The notes beneath the pieces are model-generated. The model was not told the origin of the DNA, did not search any database, and worked only from the letters and a program-made list of their open reading frames with translations. A stretch of DNA of 64,000 nt from Rhizobium sp. SSA_523 (lineage in GTDB: Bacteria > Pseudomonadota > Alphaproteobacteria > Rhizobiales > Rhizobiaceae). The stretch covers positions 2,389,501 through 2,453,500 of the forward strand of contig NZ_CP129382.1 of NCBI RefSeq assembly GCF_030435705.1. The letters run 5' to 3'. Both the position numbers and the translations under genes were made by a program. Of the stretch, positions 9,183-18,087 are shown piece by piece. Position 1 is the stretch's first letter; each line of letters starts with the position of its first letter.

Positions 9183-9774
9183 CGCGTCCATCATCCTCGG
9201 CCAGGGCCGCAACGGCTTGCATGACGCAGGCCGCCATTGCCTCCTTGCGGATATCTTGGGATTCTACCGTCAGATCCGCCTGTGCATAGATCGGGTATCG
9301 CTGGGTCATGAGATCCTCCAGCGTCTGCCGGGGATTGGCGGTCTTCAGAAGCGGACGGTTGTTGCGCTTGTTGACCCGTTCCCAGAGAATGTCCAGATCC
9401 GCTCTCAGCCACACCGACAGGCCGCCCGACTGGATGCAGGCGCGCGTCCGCTCGTTGATGAAGGCGCCCCCGCCGGTGGAAATTATGCGCGGGCCCGATT
9501 TCAACAGGCGTTCGATGACGCGGGTTTCCAGGGCCCGGAACTCCGCCTCGCCATAGGCTTCGAAGAGTTCGGGAATGGTCATGCGCGACACGCGTTCGAT
9601 CTCGGCATCGGTATCGATGAAGGGAAGCCCCATCTGCTGGGCGACCAGGCGACCGATGACCGACTTCCCGGCACCCATCAACCCGACAAAGATCAGGTTG
9701 CGGCGGCCAAGGGCGGCACGCGCGCGACGGGCCAGCGTCACCGGCTCCACCAAATGTTCACCAAGATCGGGCAT
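9172..9774 (-). CDS. aroK: Shikimate kinase
   Basis: This 200-residue kinase phosphorylates shikimate using ATP. It has Walker A GLMGAGKS (about residues 26-33), the shikimate-binding FIDTDAEIE and the STGGGAF motif. The frame is open to 9906, but the ATG at 9774 (MPDLGEHLVE) matches the conserved rhizobial N-terminus. Its stop overlaps aroB. A 158-base gap separates it from the divergent small membrane protein gene. Confidence 0.95.
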   Translation of the reverse strand: MPDLGEHLVEPVTLARRARAALGRRNLIFVGLMGAGKSVIGRLVAQQMGLPFIDTDAEIERVSRMTIPELFEAYGEAEFRALETRVIERLLKSGPRIISTGGGAFINERTRACIQSGGLSVWLRADLDILWERVNKRNNRPLLKTANPRQTLEDLMTQRYPIYAQADLTVESQDIRKEAMAACVMQAVAALAEDDGRDEF

Positions 9775-9932
9775 TGTGCTCGTACGCCATCCTCTCGCAT
9801 TCCGCTTCCGCACCGTATCGACAAATGCAGTGGAAGCGTCAAGACGCGGGTCCGGCGAAATGAGCGGCAGCAACGGGTTCTTGCGCTTGTATTCGCCATT
9901 TCGCATATAGTAGCGCAGTATCGGAGTCGACC

Positions 9933-10124
9933 ATGCCCACCCTCTTCCGCTTCCTCTTTATTCTCGGCGTCATTGCGGGCATTGTCTATGGAAGCATGTT
10001 TGCCCTTGTCCTGCTGGTAGAACCGCGGGAGCGGGAGGTGACCGTGCGCATTCCCTCAGAAAAGCTCAATCCTCCGGCAGGCGACCAGACAGGATCCGTT
10101 CCCTCGAGGCCGGCAGAGCCATGA
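9933..10124 (+). CDS. Small single-span inner-membrane protein
   Basis: This 63-residue protein has one hydrophobic segment (residues 4-29) followed by a short charged and Pro-rich tail ([12 protein letters not shown]...). GGAG lies nine bases before the ATG. Its stop overlaps the xerD ATG in an ATGA junction, so it is translationally coupled to xerD. Small proteins of this kind precede xerD in many Rhizobiales. No function is known to me. Confidence 0.75.
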   Translation: MPTLFRFLFILGVIAGIVYGSMFALVLLVEPREREVTVRIPSEKLNPPAGDQTGSVPSRPAEP

Positions 10125-11089
10125 GCGCCGGCGCAGGAACGAGGCTTGATCTGTCGGCGGCCCATCTGGAATCCTTTCTCGAGATGATGAGCGCCGAACG
10201 CGGTGCGGCCAATAACACGCTGCAGTCCTACGAACGCGACCTCAGCGATCTCCTGCACTTCCTGAAGAGCCGGAAGACATCGCTGACGGCAGCGGCATCC
10301 GCCGATCTCGCAGCCTATCTCGCGCATCTGAGCGCACAGGGCTTTGCCGCCTCGTCGCAGGCGCGCCGATTGTCGGCCATGCGGCAATTCTACAAGTTTC
10401 TCTACGCGGAAGGTCTGCGCGGTGACGACCCCACCGCCATTCTCGATGCGCCCCGCAGGCAGGCCGCCCTGCCGAAGATCCTCAGTGAGAGCGATGTGAG
10501 CCGGCTCCTGACGCTGGCGGCCGAGGAGGCGGCGCAGGAGGGTCCGGGTCTGGCCTTCCGGCTGCGCATGCTGGCGCTTCTCGAACTTCTCTATGCGACC
10601 GGCATGCGGGTGAGCGAGCTGGTTTCCCTGCCGGCCAAGGTTCTCGATCACGAAGGCCGCTTTCTGATGATCCGCGGCAAGGGCAACAAGGAGCGGCTGG
10701 TGCCGCTGTCGCGCTCGGCGATCAAGGCCCTGGCCGCGCTTGGCGAGCACCGCAGACAGGCGGAAAAGGCAGGCCAGGCGGAAAGTCCCTGGCTGTTTCC
10801 CGCCGCCAGCAAAGAAGGCTATCTGCCAAGACAGGTCTTTGCGCGCGAGCTGAAGGACCTCGCCTCGCGCGCCGGCATCCGCGCGTCCCACATCTCTCCG
10901 CATGTGCTGCGGCACGCCTTTGCCAGTCATCTTCTGCAAAACGGTGCGGACCTGCGTATCGTGCAGGAACTGCTTGGACATTCAGACATTTCCACAACAC
11001 AGATCTACACGCATGTTCTGGAGGAACGCCTGCGCCAGGTGGTAGAAACGCATCACCCTCTTGCAAAAAGCGCCAAAAACCCTGATTAG
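10121..11089 (+). CDS. xerD: Site-specific tyrosine recombinase XerD
   Basis: This 322-residue recombinase works with XerC at dif to resolve chromosome dimers. An N-terminal SAM-like core-binding domain (about 15-105) is followed by the catalytic domain with R163 (ATGMRVSEL), a lysine in GKGNKER near 188, H261xxR264, H287 and nucleophile Y296 in TQIYTHV, all intact. The sequence fits the chromosomal XerD type, not a phage integrase. It is translationally coupled to the small membrane protein gene upstream. Confidence 0.95.
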   Translation: MSAGAGTRLDLSAAHLESFLEMMSAERGAANNTLQSYERDLSDLLHFLKSRKTSLTAAASADLAAYLAHLSAQGFAASSQARRLSAMRQFYKFLYAEGLRGDDPTAILDAPRRQAALPKILSESDVSRLLTLAAEEAAQEGPGLAFRLRMLALLELLYATGMRVSELVSLPAKVLDHEGRFLMIRGKGNKERLVPLSRSAIKALAALGEHRRQAEKAGQAESPWLFPAASKEGYLPRQVFARELKDLASRAGIRASHISPHVLRHAFASHLLQNGADLRIVQELLGHSDISTTQIYTHVLEERLRQVVETHHPLAKSAKNPD

Positions 11090-11140
11090 AGCGCGGGCGG
11101 AGGCGGCCCGGCCGCGAGACATGATCGGAAAACGGAGCTC

Positions 11141-12094
11141 ATGCAGACTTATCTCGACTTCGAAAAGCCTATCTCCGACCTGGAAGGCAAGATCCATGAG
11201 CTGAAGAAGCTCGCGGCGGAAGATGAAAGCATCGATACGTCGGACGAGATCCAGCGGCTTGAAGTGCGCGTCCGCGAAGCCATGCAGGACATCTATTCCA
11301 AACTGTCCGCCTGGCAGAAGACGCAGGTTGCGCGGCACCCGCAGCGACCGCACTTCGTCGACTATGCCAGCCGCCTGTTTACCGAATTCACGCCTCTTGC
11401 AGGCGATCGTTCCTTTGGCGAGGACGCCGCCATTCAGGCCGGGCTCGGTCGGTTCCGCGGTCAGCCGGTGGCAATCATCGGCCAGGAAAAAGGCCACGAC
11501 ACCAAGTCGCGCATCAAGCACAATTTCGGCAGCCCGCGTCCGGAAGGCTATCGCAAGGCCATCCGCGTGATGGAAATGGCGGATCGCTTCGGCCTGCCGG
11601 TGATCTCGCTCGTCGATACCGCCGGCGCCTATCCCGGTGTCGGCGCCGAGGAGCGCGGCCAGGCGGAAGCCATTGCGCGCTCGACCGAGACCTGCCTCGG
11701 CCTGCACGTGCCGATGATCTCGATCGTCATCGGTGAAGGCGGTTCCGGTGGCGCCATCGCCATTGCGGCAGCCAACCGGGTCTATATGCTGGAGCATTCG
11801 ATCTATTCGGTGATCTCGCCGGAAGGTGCGGCGTCCATCCTGTGGCGCGATTCCACCCGGGCCCGGGAAGCCGCCACCAATATGAAGATCACCGCGGAAG
11901 ACCTCAAAGGCCTCGGCGTCATCGACGGCATCATCCCCGAGCCGCTTGGCGGAGCCCATCGCGATCCGGCTGCGGTGATCGATGACGCAGGCGATGTTCT
12001 GGAAACCGCGCTTGCCGAACTCGGGGCGCTGACGCCGCAGGACGTCCGCATGGCGCGCCGGCAGAAATTCCTCGATATCGGCCGAAATCTCTAA
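11141..12094 (+). CDS. accA: Acetyl-CoA carboxylase carboxyltransferase subunit alpha
   Basis: This 317-residue protein is the alpha half of the carboxyltransferase that makes malonyl-CoA for fatty acid synthesis. It starts with the typical [15 protein letters not shown] and contains GHDTKSR, the oxyanion-forming EGGSGGA segment and [14 protein letters not shown]. Length matches the family. It lies 51 bases after xerD and is followed by a hairpin. Confidence 0.97.
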   Translation: MQTYLDFEKPISDLEGKIHELKKLAAEDESIDTSDEIQRLEVRVREAMQDIYSKLSAWQKTQVARHPQRPHFVDYASRLFTEFTPLAGDRSFGEDAAIQAGLGRFRGQPVAIIGQEKGHDTKSRIKHNFGSPRPEGYRKAIRVMEMADRFGLPVISLVDTAGAYPGVGAEERGQAEAIARSTETCLGLHVPMISIVIGEGGSGGAIAIAAANRVYMLEHSIYSVISPEGAASILWRDSTRAREAATNMKITAEDLKGLGVIDGIIPEPLGGAHRDPAAVIDDAGDVLETALAELGALTPQDVRMARRQKFLDIGRNL

Positions 12095-12120
12095 AGCGGG
12101 GCATTTTGCCGCGCTAATTT
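12095..12120 (+). terminator. Hairpin after accA
   Basis: AGCGGGGCA (12095-12103) and TGCCGCGCT (12107-12115) form a stem with one mismatch, followed by AATTT. It starts right at the accA stop and probably ends that transcript. The tail is short, so efficiency is uncertain. Confidence 0.45.
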
Positions 12121-12251
12121 CACAATCTTGTGCAATGTCTTGTTGTCACGGGGGTAAGATTCTGGAAAGCTTACCGCTTTATTATTGATGACAGAATGGG
12201 TATGAGCAGATGAGCTGCACCCGTTGGTCTGATTTTGTGTGATCCTTGCCT

Positions 12252-13586
12252 ATGCGCCTGAGACATATCGCCACCCTTCTGCTGATGGCTACAGCCCTTG
12301 CCGGCTGTAATGACACGATCGACGGCGCCATTGACGTGTCGAAGGTCAAGAACAAGGTTGAGCAGCCTTTGCCTTCGCGCATTGTCGCGGAGATGCAGAA
12401 GAAGAACATGCCGCGCAATTCGCCGATCATGATCCGTGTCTTCAAGGAAGAAGGCAAGATGGAGATCTGGAAGGCCAAGGCGGACAACCGGTTCGACAAG
12501 ATCGCCGACTATGACATCTGCGCCTGGTCCGGCAAGCTCGGCCCGAAGGTGAAGGAAGGCGACCGCCAGGCGCCCGAAGGCTTCTACAACCTGACGCCGG
12601 CACATCTCAATCCCAATTCCAAATATTATCTGGCCATCAATACCGGCTTTCCCAACCGTTATGATGCCGCCAATGGCCGGTCCGGCTCCAATTTGATGAT
12701 CCACGGCGCCTGCTCGTCGTCTGGATGCTATTCGATGACGGATGCGCAGATCCTGGAAATCTATGCCTTTGCGCGCGACGCCTTCCGCGGCGGACAGACG
12801 GCTGTCCAGCTGCAGGCCTTTCCCTTCCGCATGACCGCCGAGAACATGGCGCGCCACCGCACCAGCGAGAATCTCGAATTCTGGAAGATGCTGAAGGTCG
12901 GCTACGACAATTTCGAAGTGACCAAGCGTCCGCCGGAGGTCAATGTCTGCGGCCGGAAATATGTCTTCAACCAGGAGTTTCAGGGTGCAGCCGGCCTGTC
13001 TCCGGCAGCAGCCTGCCCGCCCATGGCCTCCCCTCCGGCGCTTGCCTCGGCACTCTCCGCCTATGAAAAGCAGTATGAACTCGCTTATGCGAAGGCCGTC
13101 GACAAGCTGGATGGCAAACTTTGGTACGAGCCGACGGAAGCGGAGCGCAAGGCCATCGTGGCCGAAAAGCGCAAGGGTCGCGACCTCGCCTATGCCCCGA
13201 CGGGAACCTCGCTTGCCGCCGGCAAGCTGGTTGCGCCGGCAGAATTCGAGAAACTGATGTCAGCCCGTCTGGGTAAGCCGGCCCCGGCGCCGGCCCAGAT
13301 CCTGACGGCATCGACCTCGACCGAACCGAGCGTCGAAAAACAGGGCCGCCTGGAGGCCTCCGCTTCGCTGCCCGGCAAGCGGACCGCCGCATCCGTTCAG
13401 GAAGCCATGACGGCGCCTGCAACGACGGCAACAGCGGCAACGACCACGACGACCCCGACCACGACGACTGGCTCGATCCCCGTTCCGGGACGCAATCCGC
13501 TCGCCTATACTGTCGAGCCACAGCCGGTTCAGAGCCAGAGCGTGAGCCAGAACACAGACAGAAAGCCTTTCTGGAAATTGTGGTAG
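12252..13586 (+). CDS. L,D-transpeptidase-like (YkuD/YafK type) lipoprotein
   Basis: This 444-residue protein begins with a lipoprotein signal peptide whose lipobox is ALAGC. The YkuD/ErfK-type catalytic region lies around residues 100-170, with MIHGACSSSGCYSM supplying the His, Ser and Cys pattern of L,D-transpeptidases that crosslink or anchor peptidoglycan. The long C-terminal part is Pro/Ala/Thr-rich with a TTTTT-rich low-complexity stretch. A TTG upstream at 12246 is in frame, but the ATG at 12252 gives a standard signal peptide. Activity is inferred from the family (DUF2778/YafK group). Confidence 0.82.
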   Translation: MRLRHIATLLLMATALAGCNDTIDGAIDVSKVKNKVEQPLPSRIVAEMQKKNMPRNSPIMIRVFKEEGKMEIWKAKADNRFDKIADYDICAWSGKLGPKVKEGDRQAPEGFYNLTPAHLNPNSKYYLAINTGFPNRYDAANGRSGSNLMIHGACSSSGCYSMTDAQILEIYAFARDAFRGGQTAVQLQAFPFRMTAENMARHRTSENLEFWKMLKVGYDNFEVTKRPPEVNVCGRKYVFNQEFQGAAGLSPAAACPPMASPPALASALSAYEKQYELAYAKAVDKLDGKLWYEPTEAERKAIVAEKRKGRDLAYAPTGTSLAAGKLVAPAEFEKLMSARLGKPAPAPAQILTASTSTEPSVEKQGRLEASASLPGKRTAASVQEAMTAPATTATAATTTTTPTTTTGSIPVPGRNPLAYTVEPQPVQSQSVSQNTDRKPFWKLW

Positions 13587-13593
13587 GCGCCGC

Positions 13594-13860
13594 GTGGCCA
13601 CGCCAGGGGCGCAGATCGTCTACGACCTGAAGGGGCTGAAATGCCCCCTGCCCGCCATAAAGGCCCGCAAGAAGCTCGCAACGCTGCCGTCGGGCCAGGA
13701 ACTGGTTCTGGAAACCACCGATCCTTTGGCAGGGATTGATATTCCCCACATGTGCCATGAGCAAGGCCATGTCCTGCTGGCCTCGGAGCGAACCGCGAGT
13801 GGCCATCGCTTCGTCATCCGGCGCGGCGAGATAACAAGGCCGAAAGAGGCTTTTTCCTGA
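13594..13860 (+). CDS. TusA-like sulfurtransferase
   Basis: This 88-residue protein has the TusA/SirA fold signature, with the catalytic cysteine in LKGLKCPLPAIKARK near residue 18. TusA-type proteins relay persulfide sulfur for tRNA thiolation, molybdenum cofactor or other uses. The start codon is GTG, only 7 bases after the preceding gene, so the two are probably co-transcribed. A second conserved HMCHEQGH segment adds an extra cysteine. The partner system is not in the window, although an fdhD gene is present elsewhere. Confidence 0.85.
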   Translation: MATPGAQIVYDLKGLKCPLPAIKARKKLATLPSGQELVLETTDPLAGIDIPHMCHEQGHVLLASERTASGHRFVIRRGEITRPKEAFS

Positions 13861-13929
13861 AGCGCGTGCCCCGAAATCTGCACCGCTTCGCACAAGCGGC
13901 GGGCGGAAGGAAAGCGCGAGACGCGTCAA

Positions 13930-15123
13930 TCAGCGGCGAAAACCCGGGACGGCCAGCGGATTGTCCGCCAGGGCAGCCCGATCGGGCCGGTCGATGCGCG
14001 GCTGGCCGGTGAATGCGGCAAACAGGTCCGTCACGAAGTCCTCGCTGAGGCCCTGGGTGATCAGAACCATCCGTGTCTTGCGCTCGCTGCCGGGCGGCCA
14101 ATGCGGCAGGCGCTCCGGCGGATGAAACAGGGTCTGCACCCCATGCAGGACCAGCGGTCGTTCCACATTGTCGGCAAGCTTCACGATCGCCTTCATGCGC
14201 AGCAGCTTCTCGCCATGCGCCGAACGCAGCAGATCAATGAAGAGCTCCATGGCCATCGGATCGATGGGCTCGTCATGAATGATCGAGAAGGAGCGGATAT
14301 CCGTTCCGTGGCGGTTCACGTCATGATGGTGGGACCCGTGATGGGCATGGCCGCCATGGCCGTGATCGTCATGATGATGGTGGTGATCGTCATGATGGTG
14401 ATGATGGTGGTGACCCGCGGCAGAATCCGCAGGCGCCGCATGGTCAGCCTCTTCCTCGTGCAGCCAGCGGCCGACATCTGCGATCTTGCTATCAGGTGCA
14501 TAGAGGCCATTGATCAGCACGCTGATCCGGCCCGCATCCGGCGTATCGCCGTCCAGTCGCGCCGCACGCGGATTGAGGGCGCGCAGCCGCGCCTCCAGGG
14601 CCGCCTTGTCCTTGCCGTCCGTCAGGCTGGTCTTGGTGATGACGAGGCGATCGGCGACGGCAACCTGCTTGAGGGCCTCGATATGCTGATCAATGGTCGA
14701 CAGTCCGTGAACGGCATCGACAACCGTCACCACGCCGTCCAGCTGATAGCTCTGGCACAGAACGGGATGGCCCATCACCGCCTGCATGACCGGCGCGGGA
14801 TCGGCAAGGCCCGTCGTCTCGATGACCACGCGGCGGATCGGCTTGATGCGACCCGTCTGCATCTGGTCGATCAGCGAGGCGAGCGTCTCCACCAGTTCGC
14901 CGCGAATGGTGCAGCACAGGCAGCCATTGGACAGTTCCAGCAGCGTATCGCCGGAGCTTTCGACGAGCAGGTTATCGATCCCCACTTCGCCGAACTCGTT
15001 GATGATCACCGCCGTGTCCTTGGCGGACGGATCCTTCAGGATCCGATTGAGCAGCGTGGATTTGCCGGCGCCGAGAAAGCCGGTCAGGACGGAGACCGGA
15101 ATACGCTCATTGGGTGCTGGCAT
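13930..15123 (-). CDS. COG0523 GTPase metallochaperone with His-rich insert
   Basis: This 397-residue protein is a G3E GTPase of the CobW/YjiA/ZigA group. Walker A GFLGAGKST lies at residues 15-23, the metal-binding GCLCC at 67-71 and the base-recognition TKTSL near 164. Between the GTPase and CobW_C domains, residues 238-267 are dominated by His with Asp and Gly, a metal-binding insert. These proteins hand over zinc, cobalt or nickel; cobST nearby does not settle which. The ATG at 15123 is preferred to the upstream frame opening at 15180. Confidence 0.88.
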   Translation of the reverse strand: MPAPNERIPVSVLTGFLGAGKSTLLNRILKDPSAKDTAVIINEFGEVGIDNLLVESSGDTLLELSNGCLCCTIRGELVETLASLIDQMQTGRIKPIRRVVIETTGLADPAPVMQAVMGHPVLCQSYQLDGVVTVVDAVHGLSTIDQHIEALKQVAVADRLVITKTSLTDGKDKAALEARLRALNPRAARLDGDTPDAGRISVLINGLYAPDSKIADVGRWLHEEEADHAAPADSAAGHHHHHHHDDHHHHHDDHGHGGHAHHGSHHHDVNRHGTDIRSFSIIHDEPIDPMAMELFIDLLRSAHGEKLLRMKAIVKLADNVERPLVLHGVQTLFHPPERLPHWPPGSERKTRMVLITQGLSEDFVTDLFAAFTGQPRIDRPDRAALADNPLAVPGFRR

Positions 15124-15150
15124 TTGCAGATCCTGACGCTCACAAGAGAC

Positions 15151-15256
15151 TAAGCAGGCATTCGTCGGCGAACCAACCAATGTCTGCTTAGATGTTTTTG
15201 TTTTTGCAGAGTTTTATCCCAAAACCGGCTACCACTTTTGGGAAACTCTGCTTAGA
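15151..15256. repeat. Two nested palindromes between COG0523 gene and dacA
   Basis: TAAGCAGGCATT (15151-15162) mirrors AATGTCTGCTTA (15179-15190) with one mismatch. A second stem joins GCAGAGTTT and CCCAAAA (15206-15224) to TTTTGGG and AAACTCTGC (15236-15251), with a three-base bulge. TCTGCTTAGA occurs twice as a direct repeat (15183 and 15247). The second palindrome begins at the dacA stop but lacks a T-tract, so it looks like a rhizobial intergenic palindromic repeat rather than a simple terminator. Confidence 0.7.
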
Positions 15257-16331
15257 AGGAGGCCGGCCGGGGAATGGGGACCGGGATATTGGCGATTTCG
15301 CCCTTTGCGGGCGTCGGAGGCGGAAGAATGGCGGCGAGGCTGAAGCGCGGCGGACGCGCCATCTCCTTGATGTAAGGCGACTGCACGATCATCCGGCCTT
15401 CGTCGTCGCGCCCTTCGCTACGGATCTTGGCCGCCTTGGGATTACAGATTTCGGCACTGACATCCACCACCCCCGTCTGGTCCGGGCCATAGGGCTGAAG
15501 ATAACCCAGAAGATCGCCCGTACCCTGCGGCAGGCCGAAGGCCTTTTGCAGCAGATCGGCCGATTCATCGGCGCGGCCGGCAAGACTGTCGGCGCCCAGC
15601 ACAACCGAAACGAGCGTTCGTCCATTGCGGGTCGCCGAAGAGACCTGGTTGAAACCGGAGGCGCAGATGAAACCCGTCTTCATGCCGTCGGCACCATCGA
15701 AACGGCCGATCAGCATATTGTAGTTCGGGTAGTCCTTCGTGCCGGTGGACACGCCTTCGAGGGCAAAATAGCCCGCATAATCGGCATATTCCCGGCGCAG
15801 CTGAACGGCGAGGATCGCCAGATCGCGGGCAGTGGTATACTGGCCCTTGCCGGGCAGGCCATGCGGATTGATGAAGCGCGTCGATGTCATCCCGAGCTCT
15901 GCCGCCTGGATGTTCATCATCGAGACGAAATTCTCGGCCGAACCGCCCACCGTTTCCGCAACCGCCACGGCGACGTCATTGGCCGATTTCACCATCAGGA
16001 TCTTCAGTGCCGCATCGAGCGTCATGGATGCGCCGGGCTTGACATACATCTTGCTGGCCGGCTGGTCCACGGCATTGCGGCTCATCACGACCGGCGTGTC
16101 GAGGCTGACCTTGCCGCTCTTGATCGCCTTGAAGGTAACATAGACCGTCATCAGCTTGGTCAGCGATGCCGGATACCAGCGGCGAAACGCTTCCTGATGC
16201 GCCAGAACCCGGCCGGAACGCACATCGACGACCATTTTCGGATTGGCGAGAGCGTCGGAGGCATAGGGGCCGGTCAGGGCCGTCAAGCTGACCGCAGCGG
16301 CCAGCAAAGTCTTGGCAGTCAGTCGGATCAT
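15252..16331 (-). CDS. dacA: D-alanyl-D-alanine carboxypeptidase (PBP5-type, S11)
   Basis: This 359-residue exported serine peptidase trims the terminal D-Ala of peptidoglycan stem peptides. A signal peptide (residues 1-30, ending SDALA) precedes the S11 domain with active-site S56LTK59, S116AN118 and K218TG220, all intact. The C-terminal part is Pro-rich. The frame is open to 16472, but the ATG at 16331 places a canonical signal peptide at the N-terminus. Confidence 0.92.
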   Translation of the reverse strand: MIRLTAKTLLAAAVSLTALTGPYASDALANPKMVVDVRSGRVLAHQEAFRRWYPASLTKLMTVYVTFKAIKSGKVSLDTPVVMSRNAVDQPASKMYVKPGASMTLDAALKILMVKSANDVAVAVAETVGGSAENFVSMMNIQAAELGMTSTRFINPHGLPGKGQYTTARDLAILAVQLRREYADYAGYFALEGVSTGTKDYPNYNMLIGRFDGADGMKTGFICASGFNQVSSATRNGRTLVSVVLGADSLAGRADESADLLQKAFGLPQGTGDLLGYLQPYGPDQTGVVDVSAEICNPKAAKIRSEGRDDEGRMIVQSPYIKEMARPPRFSLAAILPPPTPAKGEIANIPVPIPRPASF

Positions 16332-16572
16332 CCGGTCGAGCAAAGGCAGGCCTCGTTCAGCTGCGGGGAGTGTGCCAGCGGCGCTTAAAGTGAAACTGAC
16401 CGGACAGGAACCGATCGGTCCCATCAGGTCGAACTCCCGCTCTAAGTCGCGCTTGTGACGAAGGAATGGCAAACATCATTGATTCCGTCAATTCTGCGGC
16501 GCAATATCTTCCCTCTTGCGTTGGCCGGCTTTGAGCCGTCAACCATAGCCGTAAATGATGACAGGATGTCCC

Positions 16573-17736
16573 ATGCCGATCTTGAACAGAGCTGCCGAAC
16601 TCCAGAAAGAGGTCACGGAGTGGCGGCGCCATCTTCATGAACGGCCCGAGCTTCTCTACGACGTGGATGAGACTGCTGCCTTCGTGGCGGACAAGCTGCG
16701 CGCTTTCGGTGTCGATGAGGTGGTCACCGGTCTCGGACGCACAGGTGTCGTCGGCATCATCCGCGGCAAGGGCGAAAGCGAAAGGGTCGTCGGATTGCGC
16801 GCCGATATGGATGCCCTGCCGCTGGAGGAGATTTCCGGCAGGCCCTGGGCATCCCGCATACCGGGCAAGATGCATGCCTGCGGCCATGATGGGCACACGG
16901 CCATGCTGCTGGGTGCCGCCAGGCATCTGGCGGAGACGCGCAATTTCAACGGAAGCGTCGCGGTGATCTTCCAGCCGGCCGAGGAAGGTGGCAGGGGCGC
17001 GCTTGCCATGGTCGAAGACGGGCTGATGGACCGCTTCGGCATTCAGGAAGTCTATGGCATGCACAATATGCCGGGCATGCCGCTCGGGACCTTCGCCATC
17101 CGCAAGGGCGGCATCATGGCGGCGCCGGACAAGTTCACGATCAAGATTGCCGGCCGCGGTGGACATGCCGCCGAGCCGCACCGCACGGCGGACCCGATCG
17201 TCATCGGCGCGCAGATCGTCAACGGGCTGCAGATGATCGCGGCGCGCAATGCCAATCCCTTGCGGTCCGTCGTTGTCTCGATCACCCAGTTCCACGCCGG
17301 CACCACGCACAATATCATTCCCGAAGAGGCTTTCCTGACCGGAACGGTTCGCAGCCTGGACGAGAATGTCCGCGATCTTGCCGAAGCGCGCATCCGCCAG
17401 ATCGCCGAGGGCATCGCAGCGGCGCATGACGCGCGTGCCGAAGTGGAGTACGAGCGCGCCTGCCCGGTCACCGTCAACCATCCGGAGGAAACGCTGCATG
17501 CAGCGCGTGCCGCGATGGACATTGTCGGCGAGAGACAGGTCAATACGGATGTCGATGCAAGCATGGCCGGCGAGGATTTCGCCTTCATGCTCCAGGCGCG
17601 TCCCGGCGCCTATATCATGATCGGAAACGGCGACACCGCAGCGCTTCACAACCCCGCCTATGACTTCAATGACGAGGCGCTGGCCTATGGCATCTCCTAT
17701 TGGGTGAGACTGGCGGAGCAGCGGCTCAGCGACTGA
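16573..17736 (+). CDS. M20D family amidohydrolase (hippurate hydrolase/N-acyl amino acid type)
   Basis: This 387-residue metallopeptidase hydrolyses an amide bond in N-acyl amino acids or related conjugates. The signature MHACGHDGHTAMLLG, EEGGRGA and the dimerisation lid region (GRGGHAAEPHRTADPI) are visible, and the metal-binding Cys, His and Glu are present. Two in-frame ATGs lie just upstream (16555, 16558). The ATG at 16573 (MPILNRAAELQ) is chosen because it fits the family N-terminus and has AGGA upstream. The real substrate is unknown. Confidence 0.88.
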   Translation: MPILNRAAELQKEVTEWRRHLHERPELLYDVDETAAFVADKLRAFGVDEVVTGLGRTGVVGIIRGKGESERVVGLRADMDALPLEEISGRPWASRIPGKMHACGHDGHTAMLLGAARHLAETRNFNGSVAVIFQPAEEGGRGALAMVEDGLMDRFGIQEVYGMHNMPGMPLGTFAIRKGGIMAAPDKFTIKIAGRGGHAAEPHRTADPIVIGAQIVNGLQMIAARNANPLRSVVVSITQFHAGTTHNIIPEEAFLTGTVRSLDENVRDLAEARIRQIAEGIAAAHDARAEVEYERACPVTVNHPEETLHAARAAMDIVGERQVNTDVDASMAGEDFAFMLQARPGAYIMIGNGDTAALHNPAYDFNDEALAYGISYWVRLAEQRLSD

Positions 17737-17849
17737 ACCTGCTGCGAGATAAAGAGCAGCCACCTGCCTGCTCAATGCAGATCAGGTGCAGGCTTGTCCC
17801 GGACGCCCGGCTGCGATATGTAGCGAACCATCACGGAAGTGATGGGGCT

Positions 17850-17926
17850 GTCCACGTAGCTCAGCAGGATAGAGCACAGGATTCCTAATCCTGGGGTCGG
17901 AGGTTCGAATCCTCTCGTGGACGCCA
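17850..17926 (+). tRNA. tRNA-Arg (anticodon CCU)
   Basis: The 77 bases fold as a full cloverleaf. The acceptor arm GTCCACG pairs with CGTGGAC, the anticodon stem CAGGA/TCCTG encloses the loop TTCCTAA with anticodon CCT, the T loop is GGTTCGAATCC, and the CCA end is encoded. It reads the AGG arginine codon. It lies just upstream of the accessory-looking segment starting at 18 kb. Confidence 0.96.
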
Positions 17927-18087
17927 CTCTCCGCTTGTCCGGCCCGGACAGATAGGTAACACTTCGTACCGAAGACAGAGGTAACAGCCTCGTCCAGGCC
18001 AAGCCCTCGCGGGGCCGGCACCTTCGATTGGCACCTTCAACCGGCGCTTTTGACCGCGACACGCACAAGCTTCCGCATGGTTTGCCC

